Shown here in pieces: positions 17,716-27,699 of a stretch of 64,000 bases of DNA. The translations under genes were made by a program, and so were the position numbers. The notes beneath the pieces are model-generated. The model had not been told where the DNA came from. It made no database searches and saw nothing but the letters and a program-made list of their open reading frames with translations. Position 1 is the first letter of the stretch; each line of letters starts with the position of its first letter. The stretch lies in NCBI RefSeq assembly GCF_001270495.1, contig NZ_LGUR01000002.1, forward strand, positions 2,633 through 66,632. Direction: 5' to 3'. Source of the DNA: Streptomyces viridochromogenes. Lineage in GTDB: Bacteria > Actinomycetota > Actinomycetes > Streptomycetales > Streptomycetaceae.

Positions 17716-18315
17716 GCATTCCCCACACGTGTGGGGGTCTGTCCACGGATCTGCTGGTGGTCGGCTTCGACCTGCGGTCTTCCCCACACGCGTGGGGGTC
17801 TATCGATCCCTCCGGCGAACTGCTCCCGCTGCCGCGAGTCTTCCCCACACGCGTGGGGGTCTCTCCATGTCTTCCGGCTTTTCTCCAGGCTTGAGGAATT
17901 CTTCCCCACATGCGTGGGGGGTCTGTCCTCACATACGTGGGGTCTGTCCTCATAGGTAACTTCCCATCGGGCCATGGGCACGTCTTCCCCGTACACGCGG
18001 GGGTTTCTCCCAGGTCTGGGATACCGACCACCTGCAGACCCGTCTTCCCTGCACATGTGGAGGTCGGCCGTTCTCGTACATGCGGCGAACCTTGATGCGG
18101 TCGCCCTCCCCACAAGCGTGGGGGTCTGCCTGGCTGATGGATCTGGTCTCGGTGATTCCAGGAACACTCCCCACATGCCGTGGGGGTCTGCCAGGCGCCT
18201 ATCTCTCCGCCCTGAAGACCCATCTGTTCTCCCCACCGACGTGGGGGTCTCACCCCACCAGGCAAGCGCTTGCCGGAGGACGCATAGGCTTCCCCACGCG
18301 TGTGGAGGTTTGTCC
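17716..18315 (+). CRISPR. Degenerate type I-E-like CRISPR array, 10 repeats, no cas genes
   Basis: Repeats of 29 bp start at 17716, 17777, 17838, 17899, 17982, 18042, 18103, 18164, 18226 and 18287. The step is 61 bp (29 + 32), the type I-E value, with small exceptions. The best-kept core is TTCCCCACACGCGTGGGGGT, which can fold as a hairpin. After the fourth repeat a 21-22 bp piece of repeat 3' end is duplicated (about 17929-17950), giving an 83-bp step. Distal repeats carry many substitutions and single insertions. No cas gene is present in the window, so it would need Cas proteins from elsewhere or is a relic. Confidence 0.85.
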
Positions 18316-18816
18316 ATTGAGGCGATCGTCTCTGGGGCTGCAACAACGTTGCCTACAGCTGGGCGGTCGGCGTGGTGGCCGCCGCCACACTCGGCCTCGA
18401 CATACGGCACCACTACCAGCAGGCGCGGCGGCCGCGCGAAGGCACGCAGCGCCACGAACCGAAACTCATCAGCCACTCCCCCACTGTGGCGAAACATCCC
18501 TCACCCAGGCAGCCGAGCTATCCCCACGTGCGGCACGCTCCCGTTCCCGCGATGCCTCGCTCGGCCACCAGCAGGCACAACCCGACCCGGGTCTTCCGGA
18601 CACCGCAGCACGCGACACCTGAGCTGGCCACGCAGCGAAGGACCAGCGAAAACACGCCACTCGATGCCCCAGGGCACCGCCGGAGACCAGCCACCGAACC
18701 GAGCATCCAATACAGTTGGGACAGAAAATTGCAGGTCAGACGGATACTCCTATGGGCTTCTCATTTCAATGCGCTGGAGATTCTCAATCGATGTCACCAA
18801 CCCTTCTCGTTTGATG
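18316..18816. other. 500 bp without a recognisable gene
   Basis: After the last repeat I see no further CRISPR units and no frame with family resemblance. Two short frames cross the region but have the composition of shadow frames. The stretch around 18700-18840 is richer in A+T than its surroundings. Confidence 0.4.
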
Positions 18817-20560
18817 TCAACGGTTCTGCGCTGTGATCAGTCGAGATGCATGGCATCCAAGTGAGAACTGATGGTGACACCGAAGTGAGAGGTCGCAGTC
18901 GCGGCCGTCCGGGGCGGAAGCGCCATCACGGCCGGATGGGTACGGGACGCGCGGGTACGGGACGCGCGGGTACGGGACGCGCGGGCCTGGCGTGGTCAGC
19001 GCGGCCAGGGAAGCAGGGGTGCGCCAGCCGGCCGAGGGCGCGGCGGGCGGGACGAGGTCCGGCATCGCGAGCTGAGCGAGGTCGGTGCCGGCAGTCTGGG
19101 CGAGTTCGGCCTCGGCCTGCGCGGTGGTCAGCGCGCCGAGCCGCTGAGGTGCCGCGGGCTGGATGGCGGCGGCGTAGCGCTCGCGCCGGGAAGCCTCCAG
19201 GTCCTCCTTCAGACGGCGGCTGCGGGCCGCCCGCGCTTTTCCGTACAGCGCTGACCTGTTGCCTCGGTGGCCTGGTCAGCCAGGTCCGCGGGACCCAGGT
19301 AGCGGCCAGTGGCCGCGTGGTAGACCTCGATGCGGTGGTCGTGGTGGAGCATGAAGCGGAGGCGGACCTGGATCCCGGTCTGGCCGGTCATCCACGACCC
19401 CACGTCGTCGCGTTTCCTGAAGCGGATGCCGCGGGTGGTCAGCGTGCGGGTACCGGCGTCCTCCAGGGTGAACGTCCACAGATCCGTCGCGGGCACGTCC
19501 CGCAGCGGGGTGGGACCGCCCTGCCACGCCTCAAGCGGAGTCTTGCCCCGCAACGGCGCCGGGCAGTGCTCGGTGTTCCACCAGAGCGTCCAGGCCAGCA
19601 GCCGGGCGGTGAAGTCCTCGAAACCGAGCAGCACTTCGTCCTTCGGGCGGGAGGAGCATTTGCCGGGGCGCGGCTGGCGGGCACAGCCGGGCAGCGCGGC
19701 CAGGAACATGCTCTCCACCGCCCGGTTCAAGCCCTCCACGGTGCCCTTGAGGTCGGGGGCGCAGGCGGGCAGGTCCTCCACCGTCACGTCCAGGAGACCG
19801 AACGCGGCGGTCACCGTCCTGGACAGGAAGTCCTTGCCGCAATTCCATCCGTACTTTCCCCGGCAGGCCACCGAACGGACCGTAGGATTCCTCACGCAGG
19901 ACCGCGCAGCGCGGCCAGTACCGACTCCCGCGACGCATCCCCCGGCGTGACCGCGACACCGGTGATCGCGTTCGTCGCGCAGTCGGTGAACCAGGTGATC
20001 CACGGCCTGCGCGCCTCGCCCTCGACGTCGACCAGCACCGGCGCCTGGACGTAGCCGGTCTCCCCCACCTGGTTGCGCCAGCCGCGCGGCCGGGCCAGGA
20101 ACACATCATGCTTGCGCGCCGCCCGCTCCCCTCCCGCAAGCCCCGCCCGCTCCCCCCGGCATCAGATCACGGCGGATCACCCGATGCAGCGTCGCCAGCG
20201 ACGGTGCATCTGCAGGCGGAGACTGCCTGGCAGCGCACAGGACCAGCTCACGATGAACCGCCCGCACGTAGCCCTTCCACAGCGCCAACAGCTCACGGAC
20301 TTCAGGCGTAACGGTGAACCCCGTTCCCCGGGGACGGGCGCCGGGGGTTCACGGCCGCGGCCTCACCGCACTCAGCGGCTGCCAGCCACCGCCAACCGCG
20401 CGCTCCGACACCCCAAGCGCATCCGCAGCCACCCATACATGACCTGCAGTCAGCTCCTTTCCCCGCCCGCAGTGCGAGCAGCCGCCGCACAGCAGGACCG
20501 CGCAGCGCAGTCCTCGACACCCCAAGCGCATCCGCCGCCAACACGGACGACGCCTGCGTC
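18817..20560 (-). pseudogene. Mu/TniA-type transposase, multiply frameshifted
   Basis: Reading right to left, pieces in different frames join into one transposase: a HTH start (GKELTAGHVWVAADALGVSE, near 20400-20460), then GFTVTPEVRELLALWKGYVR (near 20300), a segment with the first catalytic Asp (ITWFTDCATNAITGVAVTPG, near 19960-20020), and KGTVEGLNRAVESMFLAALP (near 19700). A Mu-type C-terminal domain follows (WWNTEHCPAPLRGKTPLEAW, RIEVYHAATGRYLGPADLAD). At least four frame changes are needed. At the far end a 15-bp triplication encodes PRVPY three times. It is a dead element of the rve/Mu-C class. Confidence 0.75.
18941..18985. repeat. 15-bp unit repeated three times
   Basis: TACGGGACGCGCGGG occurs at 18941-18955, 18956-18970 and 18971-18985 without a mismatch. 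On the minus strand it encodes the PRVPY repeats at the end of the ruined Mu-type transposase, so it began as an in-frame coding microsatellite. Confidence 0.9.
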
Positions 20561-20864
20561 CTCCATCTCAGCTCCCCTCGCCCGGTAGGACGTGTGCTTA
20601 CCCGGCGGCCGGGAGCATGCCCTCGCCCTCCCGTCCCTTGCAGGAACGCTCCGTTCACACTGACGGCGCGACCCCCTGGAACAGCCAACCTCAGCAAGGC
20701 CCGGTCAACGGATGCGTCAGCGGTGGCAAGCAACGCGTTCTGCAGGTGCCCAGTCAAAGCGGCCACGTGCGCAACGTGCCATGCGCGCACGACCGGTCGA
20801 TCCACGCCAGATCCGACCCCGAGACAGTGCGCCACACCGGACGGAAGCCGCTCACCACACACGC

Positions 20865-20926
20865 CACTTCCGCTCTGCCCAAGCGAGAAACCTCCCACTT
20901 CCGCTCTGCCCAAGCGAGAAACCTCC
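20865..20926. repeat. Perfect 31-bp tandem duplication in a gene-free stretch
   Basis: The unit beginning CACTTCCGCTCTGCCCAAGC at 20865 is repeated exactly at 20896. The surrounding 20561-21196 holds no gene I can support; it is C- and A-rich on the plus strand, with many CAC and CACA steps. Confidence 0.85.
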
Positions 20927-21196
20927 CACCATGCACCGATACACGATGCCACCCACGCCAGCCAGCACAGCACCCACTCACCGCCCGCCCCACACAGCAC
21001 AACACAGCACCAGCACCAGCGTGATCCGGATACCGCGACAGTCCCCACAAACTGCGCGAACAGGACACAGGATGCTGCGTCAAATCACTGATCAGCAAAG
21101 TCGGAAGGCCCGAGAAAACGCCTGACGGCCCTAGGCATTGCTCCGCAACCACCGACGCCCGCCTAGCGGCCGTCCAGACCAGTGGACGGGGCGACG

Positions 21197-21802
21197 TCAC
21201 GCAGGGGCGCCGAGCGGCGGATGCTCAAGCACGCGGGGCTTGTACTCGACCAGCTGGATGCGGCCGTCGAAGGTGCGGTGCTCGATCATCTCGAGGGCAA
21301 CATCCGGATAGCCGTCGTAGATGCGTTCTTCGCCCGTGGCCCCGGTGATCACCGGGAACATCACGACCCGGAAGCGGTCGACGAGTCCGGCTCGTAGCAG
21401 GGACCGGCACAGGCTGAGGCTGCCGATCGTGCTGAGGAGCCCCGAGCCCTTCGACTTCATGGCGCGGACCGCCTCGACGGCGTCGTCGCGGACGAGCGTG
21501 GAGTTGGCCCACGTCAGTGGCTCCTCGAGTGAGGAGGAGAACACCACCTTGGACGCTTGCGTGAGCTCGTCGACGGACGCCTCTTCTTCGGGCCTGAACT
21601 CGTCTTGGCCATCCGGTACCTCGCCCGCGGCGAAGCCCGACATCAGGCGGTAGGTGTTCGCTCCCATCAGGTAGGTGGCCTCGGGCTGCTCGCCGAGCCA
21701 TGCGAGGTACTCCGGGCCCTCGAGGCCCCAGAACCCGGGCCATCCCTCTCCCGATGCGTGGCCATCGAGGGAGGTGATGAAGTCGACGAGAAGCTCCGAC
21801 AT
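21197..21802 (-). CDS. Dihydrofolate reductase/RibD C-terminal family reductase
   Basis: The product is 201 residues from ATG 21802 (MSELLVDFITSLDGHASGEG), the usual opening of the RibD_C/DHFR-like family. It has YLMGANTYRLM, KVVFSSSLEEPLTWANSTLV, and GSLSLCRSLLRAGLVDRFRV with the expected beta-strand pattern. Members are NADPH-binding reductases of unknown substrate in actinobacteria. It is transcribed alone and is not linked to riboflavin or folate genes here. Confidence 0.85.
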   Translation of the reverse strand: MSELLVDFITSLDGHASGEGWPGFWGLEGPEYLAWLGEQPEATYLMGANTYRLMSGFAAGEVPDGQDEFRPEEEASVDELTQASKVVFSSSLEEPLTWANSTLVRDDAVEAVRAMKSKGSGLLSTIGSLSLCRSLLRAGLVDRFRVVMFPVITGATGEERIYDGYPDVALEMIEHRTFDGRIQLVEYKPRVLEHPPLGAPA

Positions 21803-22068
21803 GGCGGTGTCCTTTCCTAGGTGTCATGAGCTTGGACCCGCCGGGAGCCACAAACTCATCGGCCGCGCTGTGGAGTAACGAAAAACCCATGACGCTGCAG
21901 CCGATCAGGTCGGCGGAGCGGCACTGCTTCGGAGGGCCCGGAGGGCCGGTTCAAAGATGGGTTCTCAGCCGAGCCGTTGGGCGCCCCGGCCCCCGGCCCC
22001 GGCACAAAACCAGGAGTGCACTGGTCGCCGCTCCTCCGCGTGCCGATCGCCAGGGCCGCGGGGTACGT

Positions 22069-22626
22069 CTACAGGTCGAATTCGAGATGCTCGATGTCCG
22101 TGAAGCGCACCTCCTCCAACTGGCCGGCGCGGCGGCCGCCGTCCTGGAAGTACACCTCCTTGAGCGCTTCGGCGGCGATCTCCTTGAGCTGTTGCTCCGT
22201 GGCGCCAGCTTCCTGGGCTTCGAAGAGACGGGCGGCGTAGCGGGGCGGCAGGGCGACGGTCAGGTGCCGGATGCGGTCCTGGTCCGTCGTCCCGATCGGC
22301 GCGGTGTAGCCGAGCCGGGCGCGGGTGTCGATGACGATGCCGCCGGTCGTCGCAGCCTTCTCGCGGGCCTTGGCCCGGATCTGCGGCTGCCACCGGGCCT
22401 TCACCTCGCGCTCCAAGCGCGCGGCGAGGTCCGGGCGGGGCTTCTTGATCTGGTCCTTCACGTACCGCTCGACGGTGCGCTGGGACACCCGCAGCATCTG
22501 GGCGACCGCCTTGGTGCCTTTGAGCTGCTTGACCAGGTACCGCATCTGCGCGGGCGCGCTCTTGGGCACCGGGCGGGTGAACGCCTTCTGCACCGCGGCG
22601 TCCAGGCCGTCCCCGAACACACTCAT
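22069..22626 (-). CDS. tpg: Telomere terminal protein Tpg
   Basis: The product is 185 residues, the usual Tpg length of about 184-185. It contains FGDGLDAAVQKAFTRPVPKS, a HTH (TKAVAQMLRVSQRTVERYV), and the conserved middle (KPRPDLAARLEREVKARWQP, AATTGGIVI). The end has GATEQQLKEIAAEALKEVY and an acidic tail ending FDL. Tpg primes end-patching of linear Streptomyces replicons and stays covalently bound to the 5' ends, working with Tap. It starts 6 bp after the tap stop, so the two form an operon. Confidence 0.93.
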   Translation of the reverse strand: MSVFGDGLDAAVQKAFTRPVPKSAPAQMRYLVKQLKGTKAVAQMLRVSQRTVERYVKDQIKKPRPDLAARLEREVKARWQPQIRAKAREKAATTGGIVIDTRARLGYTAPIGTTDQDRIRHLTVALPPRYAARLFEAQEAGATEQQLKEIAAEALKEVYFQDGGRRAGQLEEVRFTDIEHLEFDL

Positions 22627-22632
22627 CGCCTG

Positions 22633-24813
22633 CTACTCCCCGTTGTCGACGTCGGTGACGGTGCCGTCCTTGATGTACCGGGCGAGGTTGAGCTCCGGAG
22701 CGTTGAACCGCTCCCGGACCTCCTCACCCCACAGGACGGTCTGGGTGCCCTCGTGCTTGACCAGGCCCGGGTTGATGCCGAGCTTGAAACCGCCGGGCAA
22801 CGGCTTGCCCTCCCGGTAGGGCAGAAAGTCCAGCGGCGAGGGCCCGCCTGCCGCGTAGACGACGCAGTCGGACAGGATTGCGACCGGGTACTGCCCGGTG
22901 AACGCCGCGTGCTTGACGATCTTGCGGTGCAGGTTGATCCGGGTGCGGGAGATGACCGCCGCGCGGATGTCCGGCCGCCACGTCGGCCGGGACAGTGCCC
23001 GCCATGGCTCGCCGGGCTTCCAGCCCTCGCCCCGGGGCCGCTCGCGCAGCTTGCCCAGGCCGCCCTTGACCGTCGCCTTGATGGCGTCCACGACGATCGC
23101 CAGCTGCGGGTCGCGTTGCCGCCAGCCCTCCATCGCCGCGAGGAAGTCGGCCGGCGACAGGTCCGCGCCGACGCCGAGGTCGGCCATCGTGGCGAGGTAG
23201 GCGTCACGCAGCCGGTTGTACCAGGTGTCCAGGTAGCGGCCGTTGTCGTGGCGCACCCACGCCTCGATCGGCGTGACGTCGAAGCCGAGTTCCACCGCGT
23301 ACGCCACGGTCGGCGTCGCGTACCAGGCCGGGCCGGTCGGACGCTCGCCCTTCGGCGTGAACGGGGAGGGCAGCAGGGAGCCGTCCAGCTCCACCCACTC
23401 CTTGCCGACCTTCACGCGGGACAGGTCGACATGGCTCAGGTCCACCAGCCACGAGCCGGGCAGCTTCGGGTCGAAGACCGGGTTCGTGACATGCGTCGGG
23501 GCTCCGAGGCCGACGTTCAGGCCGTTCGCTCCGGCGGCGAAGGCCATGTTGACGTCGATGCCCACCAGGTGGCGCAGGGTGCACTCGGCATCGGTCATCG
23601 GCCGCGCCCAGTCGTACGCCTCCTCGAACAGCTTCTCCGCAGGTCCCCGGACGTGGAAGCGCGGCAGGTCCTTGAGCAGCGGGTGCCCGTCCGGGGCCTC
23701 GCAGGGCGCGCAGTCCACCGGGTCCTTGCCCAGGGAGCCAGGGGTCTTGTCGTCGGCCTGCCGCAGGACGCCGGTCTTCTCGTCGCGCACGGCGTACGTC
23801 GGCGGGTGCAGGGCGGTCATCAGCTCCAGCCCGGTGACGGCGGTCGATCCCCGCGGCGTCATCACCCGGGACGCGTACACGCCCAGGAGCCGGGCGAGTT
23901 CCGCCGGCGGAAGCTGCCCGGCCTCGCCCCAGTGCCGGGTGCCCAGCGCGTGCCACGACGGAATGCACAACTGGACGCACTGACGGTCCGAGCCCTTGGC
24001 GGGCCGGTAGATCCGGGCCCACGGCCCGAACCCGCGCTTCGTGAGCTGCCACTCGGCGCGGGTCAGCTGCTTGATGACCTTGTGGCCCTCCGGGATGCGC
24101 CCGGCAATCCGCTCCTCCTGCGTGAGCGTGGGCGGGAGGCCGTAGCGCTCCAGGGCGGCCTCGGTGAGCACGATCAGCGGGTCGGCGTCCTTGCCCGGCC
24201 CGGAGAGCTTCGACTGCCCGAGCTTCGCCTCCTTGAGCGTCCAGTCCACCAGGGTCGGCAGCGACTTGGCGGGCACGTCCAGGACCAGGCCGCCGACGCA
24301 GTACGCCAGCACCTGACCATCTGCGTCGACGTCGACGACCGCCAGCGGGCCGTTCTCGAACCGCGAATCGACGCTGCCCGCCGGGGCGTTGGCGGGGGCA
24401 GCCTTCCGCGCGGCCGGGCGGCGCGACGTCAACGACGTCCTGGTCGTGGCGGGCGGGCGGGCCGGGGCTTTCGCGGCAACTGGCGCCGACGGAGCCGGGG
24501 CGGGCTCGGCCGTGAACGTGTCCGGCACGGCGGTCTCGGGGGCCGCCTCGTCTGCGGGGGCGGGGAAGCGTTCGGCGAGACCCTCGAGCAGCCGGGCATA
24601 GGCGGCGCGTTGCGGCGGCCGCGGCTCGGTCCTGCCCGACTCCCAGTTCCCCACCGCTTCCCGGCGGGTGCCGGTGGCCTTGGCGACCTGGGTCTGGCTC
24701 AGCCCGGCAGCCTCGCGCAGCCGCTTGCGCTCGTCGGGCGGCGGCAGGTCGTCCTGGGCGACTTGCTCCAGCAGTGCATCGACCGCACTGAACAGCTCCT
24801 TCTCCGTGGGCAC
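22633..24813 (-). CDS. tap: Telomere-associated protein Tap
   Basis: I chose GTG 24813, which follows GGAGGTGA by 5 bases, giving 726 residues against about 740 known for Tap. Residues 22-62 are a Cro/C1 HTH (LREAAGLSQTQVAKATGTRR). An Ala/Pro-rich linker follows (about 80-140), then the conserved Tap body (ALAVVDVDADGQ-like start, FHVRGPAEKLFEEAYDWARP, GIDVNMAFAAGANGL, FLPYREGKPLPGGF). Tap binds the 3' overhang of the telomere and recruits Tpg. Its presence means the replicon is linear or derives from one. Confidence 0.92.
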   Translation of the reverse strand: MPTEKELFSAVDALLEQVAQDDLPPPDERKRLREAAGLSQTQVAKATGTRREAVGNWESGRTEPRPPQRAAYARLLEGLAERFPAPADEAAPETAVPDTFTAEPAPAPSAPVAAKAPARPPATTRTSLTSRRPAARKAAPANAPAGSVDSRFENGPLAVVDVDADGQVLAYCVGGLVLDVPAKSLPTLVDWTLKEAKLGQSKLSGPGKDADPLIVLTEAALERYGLPPTLTQEERIAGRIPEGHKVIKQLTRAEWQLTKRGFGPWARIYRPAKGSDRQCVQLCIPSWHALGTRHWGEAGQLPPAELARLLGVYASRVMTPRGSTAVTGLELMTALHPPTYAVRDEKTGVLRQADDKTPGSLGKDPVDCAPCEAPDGHPLLKDLPRFHVRGPAEKLFEEAYDWARPMTDAECTLRHLVGIDVNMAFAAGANGLNVGLGAPTHVTNPVFDPKLPGSWLVDLSHVDLSRVKVGKEWVELDGSLLPSPFTPKGERPTGPAWYATPTVAYAVELGFDVTPIEAWVRHDNGRYLDTWYNRLRDAYLATMADLGVGADLSPADFLAAMEGWRQRDPQLAIVVDAIKATVKGGLGKLRERPRGEGWKPGEPWRALSRPTWRPDIRAAVISRTRINLHRKIVKHAAFTGQYPVAILSDCVVYAAGGPSPLDFLPYREGKPLPGGFKLGINPGLVKHEGTQTVLWGEEVRERFNAPELNLARYIKDGTVTDVDNGE

Positions 24814-24842
24814 AGAGCTCACCTCCGATGACACCCTACACC

Positions 24843-24886
24843 AATCGCGCATTGAATCGCTCATTATTTCGCTCTTCAATCGCTCA
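24843..24886. promoter_or_regulatory. Four iteron-like repeats upstream of tap
   Basis: AATCGCGC, AATCGCTC, TTTCGCTC and AATCGCTC begin at 24843, 24855, 24867 and 24878. The steps of 12, 12 and 11 bp place them on one DNA face. They lie 30-70 bp before the tap start, in the promoter region. An autoregulatory site for the HTH of Tap is a reasonable guess. Confidence 0.55.
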
Positions 24887-24947
24887 AGGAGCTAGGTTGA
24901 TCGCGGCCGTGCAGGCCAAACGCTCGGGCCGGGTGACAGGAGGCGTG

Positions 24948-26330
24948 GTGGCGGCAGGAGGCAAGGGCTCGGTCGTGCTCAGCGAGCAGGAGCGCTTCGA
25001 CGTACGGCACCGAGTAATCCTCCCGGCGGCCGTGCGCGACGCTGTCCCGCAGCAGCGGCCGGTCGTTGTCGTTGTGGCGGGCCAGCCCGGCGCAGGGAAG
25101 ACGCGGCTTGCCGACCTGGTGCAAGCAGTCCTGGACCGACGCGGCGGCGCCGTGCGCGTCGGAAGGGATCTGCACAAACCCGCGCACCGGCACTACCGGG
25201 GCCCCTGACCACCGATGTCCGTACCGCCGGAGCGTTGGTCCGCCCGGACACCGCGCGCTGGCAGGCCGCGGTCGAAGCCCGCGTCCGTGACGGGCGCTTC
25301 GACGCTGTGGTGGAGTCCGCGCTCGCCGACCCGGCGGATTTCCGTGCCTCCTCGCTCGCCTGCCGGGCAGCCGGCCACCGGATCGAGGTGATGGTGGTGG
25401 CCACCGCGGAGGCCCTGAGCCAGCACGGCATCCTGGACCGCTTCCTCACCGACGCCGCCAACGGCGGGGGTCGCTACGTGTCCTGGGAGAACCACGACAC
25501 CTGCGCGAAGAACCTGCTGACCACGCTGTCCGTCATCGAGACCGAGCAGCTCGCCGACCGCGTCACCGTCGTACGGCACGACGGCACCGTCCTTTACATC
25601 AACGAGCTCACCCCCGAGGGCACCTGGCGGCACCGTCCGGCCGCGCAGCGGGTGGAGCGGGTGGAGCGGGCGCGGCCGTGGAGCGCACCCGAGACCGCAG
25701 CCTTCCGCCGCCATCTCGCCCGCACCGACCGTCGCGTGCACACCGAACTCGCCGACGAGGACCGGCGCCTGGCCGTCCAGCGCGACACCGAGCACGCGGC
25801 CGCCTGGTCCGAGCCGGTACGCCGCACCGCCCAGCCCACCGCGACGCCGCCCGGAGTCGCCCACCACCGGCTGTCCGCGTCCGAGCATGACTGGATCTTC
25901 GACGAGCTGATCACCCCGACGGCGCTCGCAGGCGTGGTGCGTCGGGACGATCCGCGCGCCGTGTACGTGATCGGGCAGCCCGGGGCGGGCAAGACGGCGG
26001 CCACCCGGATGGTGCGCCGTGCCATGAGGTCTGGCACCACGCGCCTGCGCGACGACTTCAAGTCCGCGCACCCGGACCACCGGCAGTTGCTCCGGCAGGA
26101 TCCCCGCGGCGACGGCGCAGCCATCCGCGCCGACTACAAGGCGTTGTTCACCCGCGTGGAGGCCTTCGTCCGGGACCGGCGCGGCGACCTGCTCATCGAG
26201 ACCGCCCCCGGCCACGCCGACGACGTCCTCGGCAGCGCCCTCGCCTGCTCCGAGGCCGGCTATCCGGTGGAGCTCGTGGTACTGGCCGTACGGGAGGCGG
26301 ACAGCCGCCTGTTCCACCGCGCTGCGCTAC
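24948..26330 (+). pseudogene. Double zeta-toxin gene, frameshifted and 3'-truncated
   Basis: Two zeta-type kinase domains are visible. The first has VVVVVAGQPGAGKTRLADLV and RDLHKPAHRHY; a one-base shift in the GGGGCCCC run near 25200 moves the rest (TTDVRTAGALVRPDTARW, FDAVVESALADP, VTVVRHDGTVLY) to another frame. The second has VYVIGQPGAGKTAATRMV, RDDFKSAHPDHRQLL and LLIETAPGHADD, and after VVLAVREADSR near 26310 the frame is lost. Zeta toxins phosphorylate UDP-sugars, blocking cell-wall synthesis. With two breaks the gene should be inactive. The 5' start (24948 or 24975) is uncertain. Confidence 0.75.
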
Positions 26331-26405
26331 GCCCGCCCACATGCAGTCGTCCCGGATCGGAGTTTCCCGCCACGCCGTTCAGCTGCTGCCGGTGCCCCGG
26401 GCGGG

Positions 26406-26688
26406 CTACGACTCCAACTGCCTCAGCCGGGCCGCGTAGAGCTCAGCAAGGCGGTCTTCCTCCTCCGGGCCGGCCTTCTCCAGTCGCTGGAGGTCCTGGT
26501 AGATGGCCGTGCGGTCGGCCGTCAGCTGCGCGATCCGCTCATCGTCGAGCAGCGGCGCCCGACGCTCGGCAGCGATCCACGATCCGCTCGGTGTACCACC
26601 GGACCACCTCCTGCACGATGTCGATCGCCTGCTGCGCCTCGCCCTCCTCCAGGCCGGAGACGTCGGGCTCATCTGGTGTGCCGGACAT
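26406..26688 (-). pseudogene. Small acidic protein beside the zeta toxin, one frameshift
   Basis: ATG 26688, preceded by AAGGGGG, opens MSGTPDEPDVSGLEEGEAQQ, continuing to VVRWYTERIV. A shift near 26575 is then needed to reach RRAPLLDDERIAQLTADRTA, ending DRLAELYAARLRQLES. The joined product is about 93 residues, acidic and helical. Its size and place suggest the antitoxin partner of the zeta toxin, although it is convergent with the toxin, which is unusual for such pairs. Confidence 0.55.
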
Positions 26689-26763
26689 GGCAACCCCCTT
26701 GATCTTGATCATGAACGGGAGTGGCCGTCGTCCTCCGGACGGCCGCTTCGCAAGCTTTCCCGC

Positions 26764-27666
26764 TCACCCGCCGTACAGGGCGCGCAGCTTCCTCTCCCTG
26801 CGGCGGTAGTTGATCCGCCATTGCCAGTCCCGGATACGGCAGTGGGCCCGGCTGATCCGACTGTCGATCACCTGGTATTCGGGGTCGGCCAGGCGGACCA
26901 GGTCCTGGTCGGCCCCCAGGGAGATGCCGAAGAAGCTGCCGTCCTGCACTTCCTCATACAGGGCGATGCCGCTGGTAACAACGGTGTTGATCGGTGCGCT
27001 CGCCCGGTAGGCGGCTTGCCTGCGAGGCACAAGGCGCGTGCGGGAGTCGTCCCCGTCGTCGAACCAGTCGAGGGCGGGAGGAACGGCGTTGTAGCCGACA
27101 TCGTTGACACCGACGTACCACGATCGGTAGCCGCCTGGATTGCCGAAGTAGTGGTGCTCCCGGTACCCGAACCGACGGTTGCCGAGCCAGGCGCGGTGCT
27201 CGCCCGGGTCGTCGAGGGCTGCGAAGGTGCTCTTCCCCAGCCGGATCAGCGTCTCGCCGATCAGCACGCGGGGCCGGAACCACCAACTGATCGTGGTGAG
27301 CCCATACATGACCACGGTGTCGTCGTCGCTCCAGGTGACCAGGTAGCCGAGCCTCGACAAGGGCCACGTCCGTACGGTGATCCCGACTTTCCTGTCGTCC
27401 TCGTCGACGTCTGCGGGTTCGTCGGCGAGACGGGTGCATTCCATGGTGGACTGCCACTTCGGCTCGCCCAGCAGGGATTCGACGTAATCGTGCCGCACGC
27501 CCGGGGCGATCTTGCGGAGACGGGTAGTGAGGTAGCGCCTGCGGCCGACGGTGCGGCGCCATCCCTCGGTGAGCGTCTTGGTGAGGCTCCAGGTGGCTAC
27601 GAGCACTCCCGCCAGCTGCCAAAGGTTGAGGGTGGCGTTGTACCAGGGCTCCGGATCGGGCTTCAT
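26764..27666 (-). CDS. Membrane-anchored protein of unknown function
   Basis: I took ATG 27666 (MKPDPEPWYNATLNLWQLAG); the frame is open to 27699. The product is 300 residues. One membrane segment lies near residues 12-32 (LWQLAGVLVATWSLTKTL), followed by a basic patch and a large soluble part rich in W, Y and R (RKIAPGVRHDYVESLLGEPK, YLVTWSDDDTVVMYGLTTIS, FGYREHHYFGNPGG). The LLGEP-type start of the soluble domain recalls ETEC_3214-like proteins, from memory only. No operon partner. Confidence 0.6.
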   Translation of the reverse strand: MKPDPEPWYNATLNLWQLAGVLVATWSLTKTLTEGWRRTVGRRRYLTTRLRKIAPGVRHDYVESLLGEPKWQSTMECTRLADEPADVDEDDRKVGITVRTWPLSRLGYLVTWSDDDTVVMYGLTTISWWFRPRVLIGETLIRLGKSTFAALDDPGEHRAWLGNRRFGYREHHYFGNPGGYRSWYVGVNDVGYNAVPPALDWFDDGDDSRTRLVPRRQAAYRASAPINTVVTSGIALYEEVQDGSFFGISLGADQDLVRLADPEYQVIDSRISRAHCRIRDWQWRINYRRRERKLRALYGG

Positions 27667-27699
27667 CGCTGAAGAATGCCGTACCACCCTCCGCAGCAC

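Noticed and set aside
17684..18864. Long plus- and minus-strand frames crossing the CRISPR array
   Set aside because: They are produced by the repeat periodicity and high GC; translations show repeat-derived peptides (PHTWG, PHACGE) and no family features.
20561..21196. Possible gene or further transposase pieces upstream of the Mu-type relic
   Set aside because: Translations in all frames are low-complexity (His/Thr/Pro-rich or Cys/Trp-rich) and show no match to transposase N-termini beyond about 20560.
21826..24831. A 1001-residue plus-strand frame opposite tap and tpg
   Set aside because: It is the antisense shadow of two genes with strong, recognisable products; it has no ribosome site or domain.
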